Notes under the pieces: model-generated
The model's input: the letters and a program-made list of their open reading frames with translations, nothing else
The model's database searches: none
Told to the model about the DNA's origin: nothing
Part shown: positions 38,170 through 48,276 of the stretch, one piece after another
Layout: the number at the start of each line of letters is the position of its first letter
How positions within the stretch are numbered: position 1 is the stretch's first letter
Position numbers and translations under genes: made by a program
NCBI RefSeq assembly: GCF_023824315.1
Contig: NZ_CP098732.1
Location: 1,984,001 to 2,048,000, forward strand
Source: Acinetobacter tibetensis
GTDB taxonomy: Bacteria > Pseudomonadota > Gammaproteobacteria > Pseudomonadales > Moraxellaceae
Direction: 5' to 3'
DNA length: 64,000 bases

Positions 38170-39243
38170 TCAAACTTCATGGTGAGGTAGTACGAACTCT
38201 ACATCACTACGGTGACCGTTTTTCATTAATGAAACTGCAATAGATAAAGGCGGGGCACCTTCAAAAATAACATCATAAAGTGCACAAGTAATTGGCATAT
38301 ACACATCTAACTCTTGTGCCCGCGCACGAACTTGAACAACGGTATTGATCCCTTCTGCGGTTTGTCCTAATTCCTTGGTTGCTTGCTCCAAGCTTTTTCC
38401 TTTTCCTAAAGCATAACCAATCTGATAGTTACGACTGAGAGGACTATTACAAGTCGCGAACAAGTCACCAACACCCGACAATCCCAAGAAAGTTAATGGG
38501 TTCGCACCTAACTTTACTGCAAAACGGCTCATCTCTGCCAAAGCGCGAGTTAATAACATACTCTTGGTATTTTCACCTACATTATAGGCGGCTGCCATTC
38601 CCATCGCGACGGCGTAAATATTTTTCAGCGCACCACCCAGCTCGACACCATTTACATCATCACTAGCAAATACACGAAATAAAGCACTATGCAAAGCTTG
38701 CTGTATGGCATAACGCACTAATTCAGAATCACTTGCTATGACCGTACCCGCAGGCTGCCCCGCAACAATCTCTTTTGCCAAGTTAGGACCCGAAAGGACA
38801 CCAAAAGGGATTTCTGGTAATTCTTGCTGAATAATATCGCTCATAAAGCAAAAGGTTTTTGCCTCAATCCCTTTAGTTAAAGACACCACAGCTTGCGAAC
38901 TAATAAATGGGCGAATCTGCTTAAGTACATCGCGGAACGAATGACTTGGAATGGCCACCAAAATAATATCGCGATCACGTACTGCTTTTTCTAAATTCGA
39001 AACTGCAACCAAATTTTGCTCTAACTGAAAATCTGGTAAATAACGTTGATTCACGTGAGTACGGTTAATTTCTTCAGCAATCGTTTCATCACGAATCCAG
39101 ATCATGGTATCGCAACCATTCCGAACGGCCGTATTGGCCATTGCTGTTCCAAAACTCCCCCCGCCCAATACCGTTACACGTAAAGCCGTTTTGCGATCAA
39201 TAATTACAGGTTCAACCAAATCACTAAAGTTTAATTCAGACAT
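38170..39243 (-). CDS. gpsA: Glycerol-3-phosphate dehydrogenase [NAD(P)+]
   Basis: Makes sn-glycerol 3-phosphate for phospholipid synthesis; 357 aa. The Rossmann motif VLGGGSFGTAMANTAVRNG (about 26), catalytic Lys regions SLTKGIEAKT and ELGGALKNIYAVAMGMA (about 202), and GLSGVGDLFATCNSPLSRNY are intact. About 15 residues longer at the N-terminus than E. coli GpsA. 29 bp downstream of a nitroreductase gene. Confidence 0.96.
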   Translation of the reverse strand: MSELNFSDLVEPVIIDRKTALRVTVLGGGSFGTAMANTAVRNGCDTMIWIRDETIAEEINRTHVNQRYLPDFQLEQNLVAVSNLEKAVRDRDIILVAIPSHSFRDVLKQIRPFISSQAVVSLTKGIEAKTFCFMSDIIQQELPEIPFGVLSGPNLAKEIVAGQPAGTVIASDSELVRYAIQQALHSALFRVFASDDVNGVELGGALKNIYAVAMGMAAAYNVGENTKSMLLTRALAEMSRFAVKLGANPLTFLGLSGVGDLFATCNSPLSRNYQIGYALGKGKSLEQATKELGQTAEGINTVVQVRARAQELDVYMPITCALYDVIFEGAPPLSIAVSLMKNGHRSDVEFVLPHHEV

Positions 39244-39272
39244 TTATTTTTATATCCCAAAATGGATCTAAC

Positions 39273-39848
39273 TTATTTATTCCAAGTACTTACATAGTCA
39301 GCAGTATTTATTTCAGCTCGAGCTGGAATTGCCTTAGCCGCTGTACCTACATAAATAATCCCTGAAATCAAATCATGCTCGGTTAAGCCCAAAGCCTGTT
39401 TTAATAATTTTGACTCAACCACAGCACCGCTTCGCCACATGGTCGAAAAACCTTGTGCTTGTAAAGACAATAATAAATTTTGAATTGCAGCACCAGTGCT
39501 TAAAGTCTGCTCAAAATCAGGAACTTTAATATGTGCTTGAAACTTAGTCAGTGCAAGAACCAACAATGGTGCACGAAATGGATGATTCTTAACTCGATCA
39601 AGTTGAACTTGGTCTTGCTCCCCCAAGCCTGCTAGTGCTTGAGACAACAATAAACCAAATGCCTCGCGTTGCTCAGGTTCTATCACCACAAATTTTGTCG
39701 GTTTTAGGCGATGGTGATCGGGCGCAGTTAATGCTGCCTGGAATGCCAATTCGAGCTGGGCTTTATTTGGAGCGGGTTCAACAAGATGTCCAATTGACTG
39801 ACGTTGATGAATATTTTGATGAATAAGGTCAGCTGTTAAATCCGTCAT
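39273..39848 (-). CDS. Nitroreductase family protein (YdjA-like)
   Basis: FMN-dependent oxidoreductase-like protein of 191 aa. RQSIGHLVEPAPNKAQLELA and ALTAPDHHRLKPTKFVVIEP at the N-terminus match the single-domain YdjA pattern; GAAIQNLLLSLQAQGFSTMW (about 130) and LGLTEHDLISGIIYVGT complete the family fold. Reduces nitro compounds or quinone-like substrates in homologues; physiological substrate unknown. Likely in one transcript with gpsA. Confidence 0.9.
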   Translation of the reverse strand: MTDLTADLIHQNIHQRQSIGHLVEPAPNKAQLELAFQAALTAPDHHRLKPTKFVVIEPEQREAFGLLLSQALAGLGEQDQVQLDRVKNHPFRAPLLVLALTKFQAHIKVPDFEQTLSTGAAIQNLLLSLQAQGFSTMWRSGAVVESKLLKQALGLTEHDLISGIIYVGTAAKAIPARAEINTADYVSTWNK

Positions 39849-40044
39849 TGATTTAAAGATCTATACATAAATACTTCAACAAGAGTATCACAATATTTTC
39901 ATATTACTCTAGCCCACTAAATAAATTGTCTTTGCAAATCATGTTTCACACAGCAATAAAATAAAACTGCATTTTTAATACAGCACCTACAGCACAATCA
40001 TGAAATTATGGTTTCGTATATTTCTTATGATGACTGGGGAAAAC

Positions 40045-40422
40045 ATGAATAAATTTTTAACCTTAGGTACTACAGCATTATTTACTATTTTACTAACGGC
40101 TTGTGCCTCGACACCCACATCCTCCACTGTAATTCAAAAAGAAAACAACCAATTTGAAGTTACAGGGCTAGGCAAAACCAACATCACCGCTAAAAATAAT
40201 GCCATTGAAGCAGCAAACAAGACCTGTAAAAACTCAACACCCATCGTCGTCAGTGAAAAGACCGAATACAATGGCGCTTTAAAAGGCGTCGTTGATGATA
40301 AAACTGGGCAGATGATTCAATCAGCCGCCGATGTAATTGGCAGTATTGCAGGCACCAATACCAGCATTGCCAAAGATACAGACTATCAAACAGTCGTTAC
40401 CTTTTATTGCAAAGCCAACTAG
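40045..40422 (+). CDS. Small lipoprotein of unknown function (125 aa)
   Basis: Begins at ATG 40045, after GGGGA; the in-frame upstream extension to 40000 is rejected. The signal peptide MNKFLTLGTTALFTILLTAC ends in a lipobox (LTAC, Cys about 20), so the protein is probably an outer-membrane lipoprotein. The mature part, about 105 residues, has KTCKNSTPIVVSEKTEYNGA and a terminal VVTFYCKAN, with two cysteines possibly paired. Family not recognised. A bidirectional terminator follows. Confidence 0.75.
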   Translation: MNKFLTLGTTALFTILLTACASTPTSSTVIQKENNQFEVTGLGKTNITAKNNAIEAANKTCKNSTPIVVSEKTEYNGALKGVVDDKTGQMIQSAADVIGSIAGTNTSIAKDTDYQTVVTFYCKAN

Positions 40423-40454
40423 CACAACTAAGCCCAACATATTGCCTAGCAATA

Positions 40455-40485
40455 AAAAAGGGTTAGCTTCAATGCTAACCCTTTT
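40455..40485. terminator. Bidirectional terminator between lipoprotein and rhlB-like genes
   Basis: AAAAAGGGTTAGC and GCTAACCCTTTT pair around TTCAAT between convergent genes, with A and T runs at the ends. Confidence 0.85.
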
Positions 40486-40501
40486 CAGTTTTAAACCTAT
40501 A

Positions 40502-41653
40502 TTAACAATACCCTTCCAAACGGGTTAAAGGCAACTTCTGCCCAATTGCTTTTTCAATTTCAGGTAAATGAAATGCATCATCCTCAGAAAGGAAACTAAT
40601 ACTTACCCCACGCGTACCTGCACGACCTGTACGTCCAATACGATGTACATAATCATCCGACTGTTCTGGTAAAGTAAAATTAACCACGTGCGATACACCA
40701 TCCACATGAATACCACGCCCTGCAACGTCCGTTGCAATCATAATATTATGCTGACCATTCTTAAACTGGTCTAACATTTTAAGGCGTTTATCTTGTGCAA
40801 TTTCGCCCGACAACATCACCACTTTATAGCCATCACGCTTTAAGCTGTCATATAACTTACGAACTTGATCACGACGGTTGGCGAAAATCATGACTTTTTC
40901 AATCGGCTCGTCATGTAAAATATCTTGTAGCAATTTATATTTATCAGACTTCGCAACCATATACACACGTTGTTCTACATCTGAATTGGTTTTCTTTTCA
41001 GGTTCAATTTCTACTGTAACTGGCTCACACAACCATTGTTGTGCCAAGTTAAGGACATCGTAACTAAAAGTTGCGGAGAACATGAGAGTTTGGCGCTGCT
41101 CTTTACGCGGTGAGTAACGCACAATCCGTTTGACCGAAGGAATAAAGCCCATATCCAATAAACGGTCTGCTTCATCAATCACTAAAAATTCAATTTGATC
41201 TAACCAAACTTCTTTTTGCTCTACAAAATCAATCAATCGCCCTGGTGTGGCTACAATAATATCGACTGGTTTTTTATCGAGTTGTGCTTTTTGCTTATCA
41301 AAATCCACCCCGCCCAATAAAGTCACCAAGTGCAGGTCAGTAAACTTCGTTAAATGTTTCGCATCACTTTCAATTTGCAATGCCAATTCACGCGTGGGTG
41401 CCAAAATTAAAGCGCGTGGTTCACCACGAAAACGTTGTTCTTTAATCGGATTATTGAGTAAATCATTAATCACGCTAACCAAAAATGCAGCTGTTTTCCC
41501 CGTACCAGTTTGTGCACGACCAATCGCGTCATGCCCAGCCAAAGTAAATTTGAGCACCTTTTGCTGAATTGGCGTCATTTCCTTAAACCCTAAAGCGTCA
41601 ATCGCTTGTTTAAGTTGCGGGTGTAAATTTAGGGTTTCAAAACCAGATGACAT
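40502..41653 (-). CDS. rhlB: DEAD-box ATP-dependent RNA helicase (RhlB-like)
   Basis: Protein of 383 aa containing all DEAD-box motifs: Q motif (GFKEMTPIQ), Walker A AQTGTGKTA, PTRELALQ, LVIDEADRLLDMGF, SATF, and the C-terminal HRIGRTGRAG. Compared with RhlE-type helicases it has no long basic tail, and the start FETLNLHPQLKQAIDALGF fits RhlB, a degradosome partner in gammaproteobacteria. The symbol is given on pattern only. Confidence 0.85.
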   Translation of the reverse strand: MSSGFETLNLHPQLKQAIDALGFKEMTPIQQKVLKFTLAGHDAIGRAQTGTGKTAAFLVSVINDLLNNPIKEQRFRGEPRALILAPTRELALQIESDAKHLTKFTDLHLVTLLGGVDFDKQKAQLDKKPVDIIVATPGRLIDFVEQKEVWLDQIEFLVIDEADRLLDMGFIPSVKRIVRYSPRKEQRQTLMFSATFSYDVLNLAQQWLCEPVTVEIEPEKKTNSDVEQRVYMVAKSDKYKLLQDILHDEPIEKVMIFANRRDQVRKLYDSLKRDGYKVVMLSGEIAQDKRLKMLDQFKNGQHNIMIATDVAGRGIHVDGVSHVVNFTLPEQSDDYVHRIGRTGRAGTRGVSISFLSEDDAFHLPEIEKAIGQKLPLTRLEGYC

Positions 41654-41702
41654 AAATACGTGCTCAAATTAATGAATATTGAAAAACAGAGTCATTATAA
41701 AC

Positions 41703-41732
41703 AAAAAACGCCCCAATATACATTGAGGCGTT
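41703..41732 (-). terminator. Terminator of the cold-shock gene
   Basis: On the minus strand AAACGCCTCAAT pairs with ATTGGGGCGTTT (one G-U) around GTAT, then a T run. Confidence 0.82.
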
Positions 41733-41751
41733 TCGAAGAATCTTTAGCGTA

Positions 41752-41964
41752 TTAGTCTAAAGGTTGAACTTCTTCAGCTTGGAAGCCTTTTTGACCTTTT
41801 ACAACGCTGAATTCAACACGTTGGCCGTCACGAAGTGAACGGTGGCCTTCGCCTTGAATAGCACGGAAGTGAACAAATACATCATCACCGCCATTGCGTT
41901 GAATAAAACCAAAACCTTTAGTGTCGTTGAACCATTTAACTACGCCTTGTTCACGAGCTGTCAT
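41752..41964 (-). CDS. Cold-shock protein (CspA family)
   Basis: Single cold-shock domain of 70 aa. Nucleic-acid-binding motifs are [16 protein letters not shown] (RNP1 region, KGFGFI) and DVFVHF (RNP2). It binds single-stranded RNA/DNA and melts RNA structures. An ATG with upstream GAGGA. A long intergenic leader upstream (to about 42348) could hold a thermoregulatory 5' UTR, as known for cspA, but no specific structure was assigned. Confidence 0.95.
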   Translation of the reverse strand: MTAREQGVVKWFNDTKGFGFIQRNGGDDVFVHFRAIQGEGHRSLRDGQRVEFSVVKGQKGFQAEEVQPLD

Positions 41965-42348
41965 AAGTTAATCCTCATTGTATTTAAAAGAAGGACCACC
42001 CGGTGTTGCAAACAGCAGAGCAAACAAGGTTTAAAAACATTTATTATTTCTAAGCTTGTAATCATTCTGTATAACTATTAACAAAATCCCGGTTACATCC
42101 ATTTGTAGAGTATGGGTTTAAAACAATTTATAGTTGTGTTAAATCCTCAATACGGCATCGAGCTTAACATGGGTTTATGACAATTAATAGAATTTTTTTC
42201 ACTTATTCCACATCAAATTTAGTATTTTTTTTTCGATACTTATTTATCGCCATTATAAACATAAATATAGTTTTACTGTGATTTAAGTTGGGGTTTGGCA
42301 TTAAATTTGCTAATATTTGGCTGTGTATCCTGAAATTTCTCACTCCAT
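41965..42348. other. Intergenic region upstream of the cold-shock gene
   Basis: No gene recognised. It should contain the divergent promoters of the cold-shock gene (minus) and the TusA-like gene (plus). A small frame at 41842-42081 is only a shadow of the csp gene. Strongly AT-rich around 42180-42260. Confidence 0.4.
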
Positions 42349-42582
42349 ATGTCGAATCAAAACGAATATGACCTCATTATTGATACAATGGGTAAGCCTT
42401 GCCCTATGCCATTACTTATGTTGAAGCGTTCTTTAAAAAATGCGCCGCATTGTCGGGTCTTACTTAAGTCTTCCGATCCACATAGCCAAATTGATGTAAC
42501 AAGGTATTGCCAAATGCATCAAATGACTTGTGTAGTGCAAAAAATTTCAGAGCATGAATATCATTACTTAATTGAATCTTAA
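42349..42582 (+). CDS. Sulfurtransferase TusA family protein
   Basis: Protein of 77 aa. The TusA signature DTMGKPCPMPLLMLKRSLK (about 11-30) contains the catalytic persulphide Cys in CPMP. It probably relays sulphur, as TusA does for tRNA thiouridine or molybdopterin; which pathway is not visible. Located 141 bp before rpoH on the same strand. Confidence 0.87.
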   Translation: MSNQNEYDLIIDTMGKPCPMPLLMLKRSLKNAPHCRVLLKSSDPHSQIDVTRYCQMHQMTCVVQKISEHEYHYLIES

Positions 42583-42723
42583 TTATTTTCAATTAAACTA
42601 CATGGTTTCAATTTGGCATAAAAAATTACATAACACTACCCAAATTTCCTTAATGTGTGAGCGTATTGGCATTAAGATGAAAGGTAGTGGAACATCAATG
42701 TCCAGTTTTATTAAGGAGTACCT

Positions 42724-43593
42724 ATGAGTGACAGCAGCAATCAATTGATGCCCCTGTCATTATCTGCACCAGGTGTAAACCTTGGGGCATATATTAGTAC
42801 TGTCAATCAGATTCCAATTTTAACAGCCGAACAAGAAAAAGAGTTAGCTGAGCGTTATTACTACGACCAAGACCTTGATGCTGCAAAAATGCTGGTGATG
42901 TCGCATTTACGCTTTGTGGTACATATTGCGCGTAGTTATGCAGGTTATGGATTACCTCAAGGCGATTTAATTCAAGAAGGCAACCTAGGCTTGATGAAAG
43001 CCGTAAAACGTTTTGACCCAAATATGGGCGTACGCTTGGTTTCATTTGCAGTACACTGGATTAAAGCCGAAATTCATGAATACGTTATTCGCAACTGGCG
43101 AATCGTAAAAATTGCAACAACCAAAGCACAACGTAAATTGTTCTTTAATTTACGTAGTCTGAAAAAATCAAGCAAAAAACTGACGCTTGAAGAAGCACAA
43201 TCGATTGCCAATGACTTGAATGTAACTCCAGAGCAAGTCATTGAAATGGAAGGACGTTTAACCGCTTATGATGCTGCATTCGAAGCACAGGGTGATGATG
43301 ATGACGAAGGCTCAACCCATGTCGCTCCTGCATTATATTTAGAAGATAATCGTTACGACCCTGCTCGCTTAGTTGAAAATGAAGACTATGAGGAACAAAG
43401 CACCTCTGCCTTACATGAAGCAATGGAGCAACTCGATGATCGCTCACGGAATATTTTACAACGTCGTTGGTTAGATGATGACAAATCTACCTTGCATGAG
43501 TTAGCTGCTGAATATAACGTCTCTGCCGAACGTATCCGTCAGTTAGAAAAAAATGCGATGGAAAAAATTAAAGTCGCAATGTCATCTAATTAA
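42724..43593 (+). CDS. rpoH: RNA polymerase sigma-32 factor
   Basis: Heat-shock sigma factor of 289 aa. Region 2.4/-10 recognition lies in [20 protein letters not shown] and the RpoH box region around [14 protein letters not shown] (about 138), which is diagnostic for sigma-32. Region 4.2 is [20 protein letters not shown] near the C-terminus. Start after AAGGAG; a long upstream leader is possible, as heat-shock sigma mRNA folding controls translation in E. coli. Ends in a strong terminator. Confidence 0.97.
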   Translation: MSDSSNQLMPLSLSAPGVNLGAYISTVNQIPILTAEQEKELAERYYYDQDLDAAKMLVMSHLRFVVHIARSYAGYGLPQGDLIQEGNLGLMKAVKRFDPNMGVRLVSFAVHWIKAEIHEYVIRNWRIVKIATTKAQRKLFFNLRSLKKSSKKLTLEEAQSIANDLNVTPEQVIEMEGRLTAYDAAFEAQGDDDDEGSTHVAPALYLEDNRYDPARLVENEDYEEQSTSALHEAMEQLDDRSRNILQRRWLDDDKSTLHELAAEYNVSAERIRQLEKNAMEKIKVAMSSN

Positions 43594-43607
43594 GTTTTTT
43601 GTTTTTT

Positions 43608-43638
43608 AAAGGCACAACTTCAAGTTGTGCCTTTTTTA
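43608..43638 (+). terminator. rpoH terminator
   Basis: AAAGGCACAACTT and AAGTTGTGCCTTT meet at a tight loop, followed by T6; 14 bp past the rpoH stop. Confidence 0.9.
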
Positions 43639-43689
43639 TATTAACGCTTTGAACAATGTCACATTTCGCTTTTTCACCTTAGGCAGAAT

Positions 43690-44097
43690 ATGCTAAGGTT
43701 ATGCGCAAACTTGTTCTGGTCATCATGGCTTATGTGGATCGCAATCTCTGCACTTAATTTAGCAATTGCTGTCATGCTAGGCGCTTTTGGTGCACATGGT
43801 TTAAAAGCGCGTGCAACCGAAGTTCAACTGGCGTGGTGGCACACAGCAACAGATTATTTTTTCTATCATGCCTTGGGCTTATTGGCGCTCGCCATTTTGG
43901 CAAAAGTAGTTCCCCAACTGCCTATTAAAATGAGTTTTTCCCTTATTCAAATTGGAATTTTCTTCTTTTGTGGCTCATTGTACGTCATGGCTTTAGGTTT
44001 ACCTCGCATCTTAGGTGCCATTACCCCTATTGGCGGTGCCCTCATGATGGCTGGATGGCTGGTTCTGGCTTGGAATGCTTACAAATACGCCAAATAA
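43690..44097 (+). CDS. DUF423 membrane protein (YgdD-like)
   Basis: Inner-membrane protein of 121-135 aa with four hydrophobic segments. VMLGAFGAHGLKARATE near the N-terminus and WWHTATDYFFYHALGLLALA are typical of DUF423. Start is either 43690 (weak AGGCAG) or the ATG at 43732 (MWIAISALNL), which fits family length better. thiS follows after 25 bp, so probably first gene of DUF423-thiS-thiG. Confidence 0.88.
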   Translation: MLRLCANLFWSSWLMWIAISALNLAIAVMLGAFGAHGLKARATEVQLAWWHTATDYFFYHALGLLALAILAKVVPQLPIKMSFSLIQIGIFFFCGSLYVMALGLPRILGAITPIGGALMMAGWLVLAWNAYKYAK

Positions 44098-44122
44098 AGT
44101 CGCAGATTTTCAGGAATGAAAC

Positions 44123-44320
44123 ATGCAAATTTTTTTGAATGGTGAAGCAAAAGACACCACTTGTCGCAATCTTTTACAACTGGTTCAAGAATTAGAACTG
44201 GAAGGTAAACGCTTTGCGGTGGAACAAAATGAAATGATTATTTCTAAGTCCAAACTCGAACAAACCCCAATTTGTGATCAAGATCGCATTGAAATTATTC
44301 AGGCCGTTGGTGGCGGCTAA
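44123..44320 (+). CDS. thiS: Sulphur carrier protein ThiS
   Basis: Ubiquitin-fold protein of 65 aa ending in AVGGG with the C-terminal Gly-Gly that becomes a thiocarboxylate. It donates sulphur for the thiazole of thiamine, together with ThiG, whose gene starts 12 bp later. No thiamine-pyrophosphate riboswitch element (THI box) is visible upstream. Confidence 0.95.
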   Translation: MQIFLNGEAKDTTCRNLLQLVQELELEGKRFAVEQNEMIISKSKLEQTPICDQDRIEIIQAVGGG

Positions 44321-44332
44321 TTCGGAGCTCCC

Positions 44333-45118
44333 ATGGAAGATACCCCTCTTATTATTGGTTCAAGAACCTTTCACTCACGTTTGTTAGTGGGTACAGGTAA
44401 ATATAAAGATTTGAATGAAACTGATTTAGCCATTCAAGCCAGTGGTGCTGAAATTGTCACAGTCGCAATTCGTCGTGTGAACATTGGGCAACACCCTGAT
44501 CAACCTAATTTACTTTCTGTGATTCCACCAGAAAAATATACCATTTTACCGAACACAGCAGGTTGCTTTGATGCAAATAGTGCAGTGCGCACTTGTATGT
44601 TGGCGCGTGAACTGTTAGATGGTCACAATCTGGTAAAACTGGAAGTTTTAGGGGATGAAAAGACCCTGTATCCGAACATCACTGAAACCTTAAAAGCAGC
44701 GCGCACACTGATTGATGATGGTTTCGAGATTATGGTATACACCTCGGATGACCCCATTGTCGCGCAAGAATTAGAAAGCATGGGTTGCGTTGCAATTATG
44801 CCTTTAGGCAGTTTGATTGGCTCTGGTTTAGGCATTTTAAATCCGCATACCATTTCAATTATCAAAGAAAATGCCAAAGTTCCAGTGCTCGTTGATGCTG
44901 GTGTTGGTACAGCCAGCGATGCTGCCATTGCGATGGAATTAGGTTGCGACGGCGTACTGATGAATACCGCGATTGCTGCTGCTCAAAATCCAATTTTAAT
45001 GGCATCTGCCATGAAAAAGGCGGTTGAAGCAGGTCGTGAAGCCTTCCTTGCAGGACGTATGCCACGTAAACGCATGGCAAATGCCAGCTCGCCTGAAACG
45101 GGTTATTTCTTTAAATAG
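44333..45118 (+). CDS. thiG: Thiazole synthase
   Basis: TIM-barrel enzyme of 261 aa that forms the thiazole phosphate from ThiS thiocarboxylate, deoxyxylulose phosphate and dehydroglycine. [14 protein letters not shown] at the N-terminus, catalytic Lys in [16 protein letters not shown] (about 97-110), [12 protein letters not shown] and [19 protein letters not shown] (phosphate site) are all present. Full length; pairs with thiS. Confidence 0.97.
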   Translation: MEDTPLIIGSRTFHSRLLVGTGKYKDLNETDLAIQASGAEIVTVAIRRVNIGQHPDQPNLLSVIPPEKYTILPNTAGCFDANSAVRTCMLARELLDGHNLVKLEVLGDEKTLYPNITETLKAARTLIDDGFEIMVYTSDDPIVAQELESMGCVAIMPLGSLIGSGLGILNPHTISIIKENAKVPVLVDAGVGTASDAAIAMELGCDGVLMNTAIAAAQNPILMASAMKKAVEAGREAFLAGRMPRKRMANASSPETGYFFK

Positions 45119-45197
45119 TACTGAGCTTAAAATGGATTCTTCGGAATCCATTTTTTATACTGTCTATAATCTTCTTATAATAAAAGTTCAGAACATC

Positions 45198-45887
45198 ATG
45201 CTAAAAAATATACTTACTCTTACCCTCGCAGTCTTAAGTTGCTCAGCATTCGCAGCTTCAGATACTGCTGCTTATTCAAAGTTTGTACCTCAAGGTTGGA
45301 AAATTCTAGAAACAGCCACAGGGGATTTAAACCGTGATGGTCAAGTAGATGCGGCTCTCATTATTCAACAGAATAATCCAAACAATATTAAAAACCATGA
45401 AGGTTTAGGCAGTGATCGCTTAAATCTGAATCCAAGAAAACTTTTGGTGCTATTTAAAACAGCTCAAGGTTATCAACTGATGACTGAAAATTACTCACTC
45501 CCAACGGAGAATGACGAAGAATCCCCTTGCCTTGCTGATCCCTTAGAAGATGGCGGAATGACGATTGCTAAAGGTCTGTTAAAAATTAGCTTACATTACT
45601 GGTTAAGCTGCGGTTCTTGGTATGTGACGAATAATAGCTATACCTTCCGTTATCAAAATAATAATTTCAATTTAATTGGTTTTGATAGTAATGATTTCCA
45701 TCGTGCCTCAGGTGACATCACCGAAAAGAGCATTAATTTTTCTACTGGCAAAGTAAAAAGCACCACGGGTAAAAATGAGTTTGCTGAAACAGCACAACCA
45801 GTAAAGACCGAATGGAGCACGCTTAAAAATAAATATCAGATTCAATTACAAGATATAGATTTTAGTGAGTATGCTGAATATCAATAA
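45198..45887 (+). CDS. Secreted protein of unknown function with a Dx(D)NxDG-like loop (229 aa)
   Basis: Starts at ATG 45198 (MLKNILTLTLAVLSCSAFAA, a clear signal peptide); the longer in-frame extension into thiG is not credible. Soon after is GDLNRDGQVDAALII, which resembles the calcium loops of FG-GAP/VCBS or dockerin repeats (single copy). Aromatic-rich C-terminal half. Probably periplasmic or outer-membrane-associated; family not known to me. Terminator follows directly. Confidence 0.78.
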   Translation: MLKNILTLTLAVLSCSAFAASDTAAYSKFVPQGWKILETATGDLNRDGQVDAALIIQQNNPNNIKNHEGLGSDRLNLNPRKLLVLFKTAQGYQLMTENYSLPTENDEESPCLADPLEDGGMTIAKGLLKISLHYWLSCGSWYVTNNSYTFRYQNNNFNLIGFDSNDFHRASGDITEKSINFSTGKVKSTTGKNEFAETAQPVKTEWSTLKNKYQIQLQDIDFSEYAEYQ

Positions 45888-45917
45888 AAAAATGCCTCTA
45901 CACGAGGCATTTTTTTA
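45886..45917. terminator. Bidirectional terminator between the 229-aa protein and GST genes
   Basis: AAATGCCTC and GAGGCATTT close TACAC with A run before and T run after. Confidence 0.88.
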
Positions 45918-45945
45918 TTGCATGTTTGAAGTCAAATGTCCCCTA

Positions 45946-46557
45946 TTAAGGGATTAAGCCTTCATCACGCATCGCCATTTGCACAGACTGGCGCTCGGCA
46001 ACCTTATGACGTATACCAATAACATTTTTATAGGGCGTTAAATCATGCTCAATTGAATTTGACCAATTTGTCAGCACAAATAAATATGCATCTGCTGGAC
46101 CAAAATTATCGTCCACCAAATAGTCATGATCAGATTCTGCAATGGCTGTATCAATATAGGTCAATAAGCGATCAATTTCTGCATAGGCCTTGGTTTTAGC
46201 TTCTTCCGATAAAGGGCCACCAAAAAATACAGCATAGGCATCATGTAACTCTGAGTTGAGGTAGCCCAACCATTCCAATACTTTTGCACGTCCTAAACCT
46301 GATGGCGGAATTAAATCCTGTTTAGGATCATGCTGAGCAAGGAAGGGTAAAATTGCCACATTTTCGGTCAGAATTAACCCAGGATTAATTTCTAAGGCAG
46401 GGACATAACCTTTAGGGTTAATTGCATAATAATCTTCACCTTTTTCTGTTTTATGGGTTTTTAGGTCTACGCGAACCAGATCAAAATCGACATTAATTTC
46501 ATTTAGAATAATATGAGATGCCAGTGAACATGCACCTGGGGAATAATAAAGCTTCAT
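45946..46557 (-). CDS. Glutathione S-transferase (beta-class, GstA-like)
   Basis: Protein of 203 aa. Thioredoxin-fold N-domain begins MKLYYSPGACSLASHIILNE, with the beta-class Cys10 in GACS and the cis-Pro GYVPALE (about 52). NPGLILTENVAILPFLA provides the glutathione-binding Glu-Asn region. The C-terminal helical domain includes LVDDNFGPADAYLFVLTNW. Detoxification by glutathione conjugation or reduction. Monocistronic. Confidence 0.92.
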   Translation of the reverse strand: MKLYYSPGACSLASHIILNEINVDFDLVRVDLKTHKTEKGEDYYAINPKGYVPALEINPGLILTENVAILPFLAQHDPKQDLIPPSGLGRAKVLEWLGYLNSELHDAYAVFFGGPLSEEAKTKAYAEIDRLLTYIDTAIAESDHDYLVDDNFGPADAYLFVLTNWSNSIEHDLTPYKNVIGIRHKVAERQSVQMAMRDEGLIP

Positions 46558-46785
46558 ATATGATCCTTGTTATCTAACTCTTTACTTCTTTTAAACTTGC
46601 TTTTGACAAACTTTCAAGCGATCAGACCTGTAAATTGCAAAAAACGTAACTGTTATATAAAACATATAAAAACAATTACTTTTGAATATTGTTCAATTTC
46701 TACAATTTTTCAAGTTAATCCTGTGTGATTTTTTATTGCTAGATGTTTTAACATACACATTCTTTAAATTTTATGAAATGTTGTA

Positions 46786-48234
46786 GTGATTAGCCTTAAA
46801 AGATCAGAATGGTTATCCAATATTCGTACAGATGTACTTGCTGGTATTGTCGTTGGTTTAGCTCTTATTCCTGAATCGATTGCATTCTCGGCAATCGCAG
46901 GTGTTGACCCACAAGTCGGTTTATATGCCTCATTCTGTATTGCAGTGAGTATTGCCTTTTTTGGTGGACGCCCTGCCATGATTTCTGCAGCAACGGGTGC
47001 AATGGCGTTGCTGATGATTACCTTGGTCAAAGATCATGGTCTTCAATACTTATTTGCGACCACCATTTTGACAGGTTGTATTCAGATTATTGCAGGCTAT
47101 TTTAAAGTCGCAAAATTGATGCGATTTGTCTCTCAATCCGTGGTCTATGGCTTTGTTAATGCGCTCGCTATTTTAATTTTTGTGGCACAAATTCCTGAAA
47201 TACAACGCATGGATTTTATAGGCTATAGCTTTGTAGCTTTAGGTTTAGCTATTGTTTATCTATTTCCATATATCCCCAAGATTGGCAAATTACTGCCTGC
47301 ACCGTTAATCTGTATTATTTTACTGAGCTTAGTTGCTCTCGTTTTTGGCGCAGATATGCGAACAGTCAGTGATTTAGGTCAATTCCCTGATACGCTGCCT
47401 GTCTTTTTAATTCCAGACATTCCACTGAATCTTGAAACCTTAAAAATCATCTTTCCATACGCAATGACCTTGGCCACAGTTGGTTTACTTGAAACCATGA
47501 TGACCACCACTATTGTAAATGAAGTGACAGGAACTGAAGGTGATCGTCATAAAGAATGCCGCGGACAAGGTTTTGCCAATATTATTAGTGGCTTTATGGG
47601 CGGTATGGCAGGTTGTGCCATGATTGGTCAATCCATCATCAATGTGAGTTCAGGCGCTCGTACACGACTTTCTACCTTGGTAGCTGGTGTATTCTTGCTC
47701 TGTCTGGTGGTGTTTTTAAAAGATTGGTTGGCTTATATTCCGATGGCTGCACTGGTTGCCATTATGATTATGGTGTCCTTTACCACCTTTAACTGGGACT
47801 CGGTCAAACAGTTTCGCAAGCATCCGAAACAAAGTAATATTGTCATGCTCAGTGTGGTTGTTATTGTTTTAGCGACGCACAATTTGGCTTTAGGTGTATT
47901 TATTGGCGTCTGCCTTTCTGCGCTCTTTCTTGTAAATAAATTGGAAAGTGAAGTGAAAGTCACATCTAAATTAATTAACGCTGAAACTTTGGAATATCAA
48001 GTTTCAGGACAAATTTTCTTTAGTAGTGCTGAAAAGTTTTATCAGTTTTTTGATGTCTCAACTTCTGCCAAACATGTGATTCTGGATCTGACCCATGCAC
48101 ATGTCTGGGATATTACTTCCGTCAATATGCTGAATACCATCGTGCAGAAGTTTCGAGATCAGGATATCGATATTGAAGTGGTCGGTTTAAATGAAGCCAG
48201 TAGTACCCTGATTGACCGCTATAATCCGCTTTGA
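46786..48234 (+). CDS. SulP family inorganic anion transporter with STAS domain
   Basis: Protein of 482 aa with about 11-12 membrane segments. [20 protein letters not shown] and [20 protein letters not shown] match the SulP N-terminal signature; the C-terminal cytoplasmic STAS domain starts about residue 385 ([20 protein letters not shown], then [16 protein letters not shown]). SulP members move sulphate, bicarbonate or other anions. Start is GTG at 46786 with no strong ribosome site. A terminator follows. Confidence 0.92.
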   Translation: MISLKRSEWLSNIRTDVLAGIVVGLALIPESIAFSAIAGVDPQVGLYASFCIAVSIAFFGGRPAMISAATGAMALLMITLVKDHGLQYLFATTILTGCIQIIAGYFKVAKLMRFVSQSVVYGFVNALAILIFVAQIPEIQRMDFIGYSFVALGLAIVYLFPYIPKIGKLLPAPLICIILLSLVALVFGADMRTVSDLGQFPDTLPVFLIPDIPLNLETLKIIFPYAMTLATVGLLETMMTTTIVNEVTGTEGDRHKECRGQGFANIISGFMGGMAGCAMIGQSIINVSSGARTRLSTLVAGVFLLCLVVFLKDWLAYIPMAALVAIMIMVSFTTFNWDSVKQFRKHPKQSNIVMLSVVVIVLATHNLALGVFIGVCLSALFLVNKLESEVKVTSKLINAETLEYQVSGQIFFSSAEKFYQFFDVSTSAKHVILDLTHAHVWDITSVNMLNTIVQKFRDQDIDIEVVGLNEASSTLIDRYNPL

Positions 48235-48249
48235 TGTTTCTACCTCACT

Positions 48250-48276
48250 AAAGAGCTGTTTATTCAGCTCTTTTTA
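48250..48276 (+). terminator. Terminator after the SulP gene
   Basis: AAAGAGCTG and CAGCTCTTT pair around TTTATT, then T5. Confidence 0.85.

Noticed and set aside
43594..44122. TPP riboswitch upstream of thiS
   Set aside because: No THI-box sequence or matching helices; the region is mostly terminator and the DUF423 gene.
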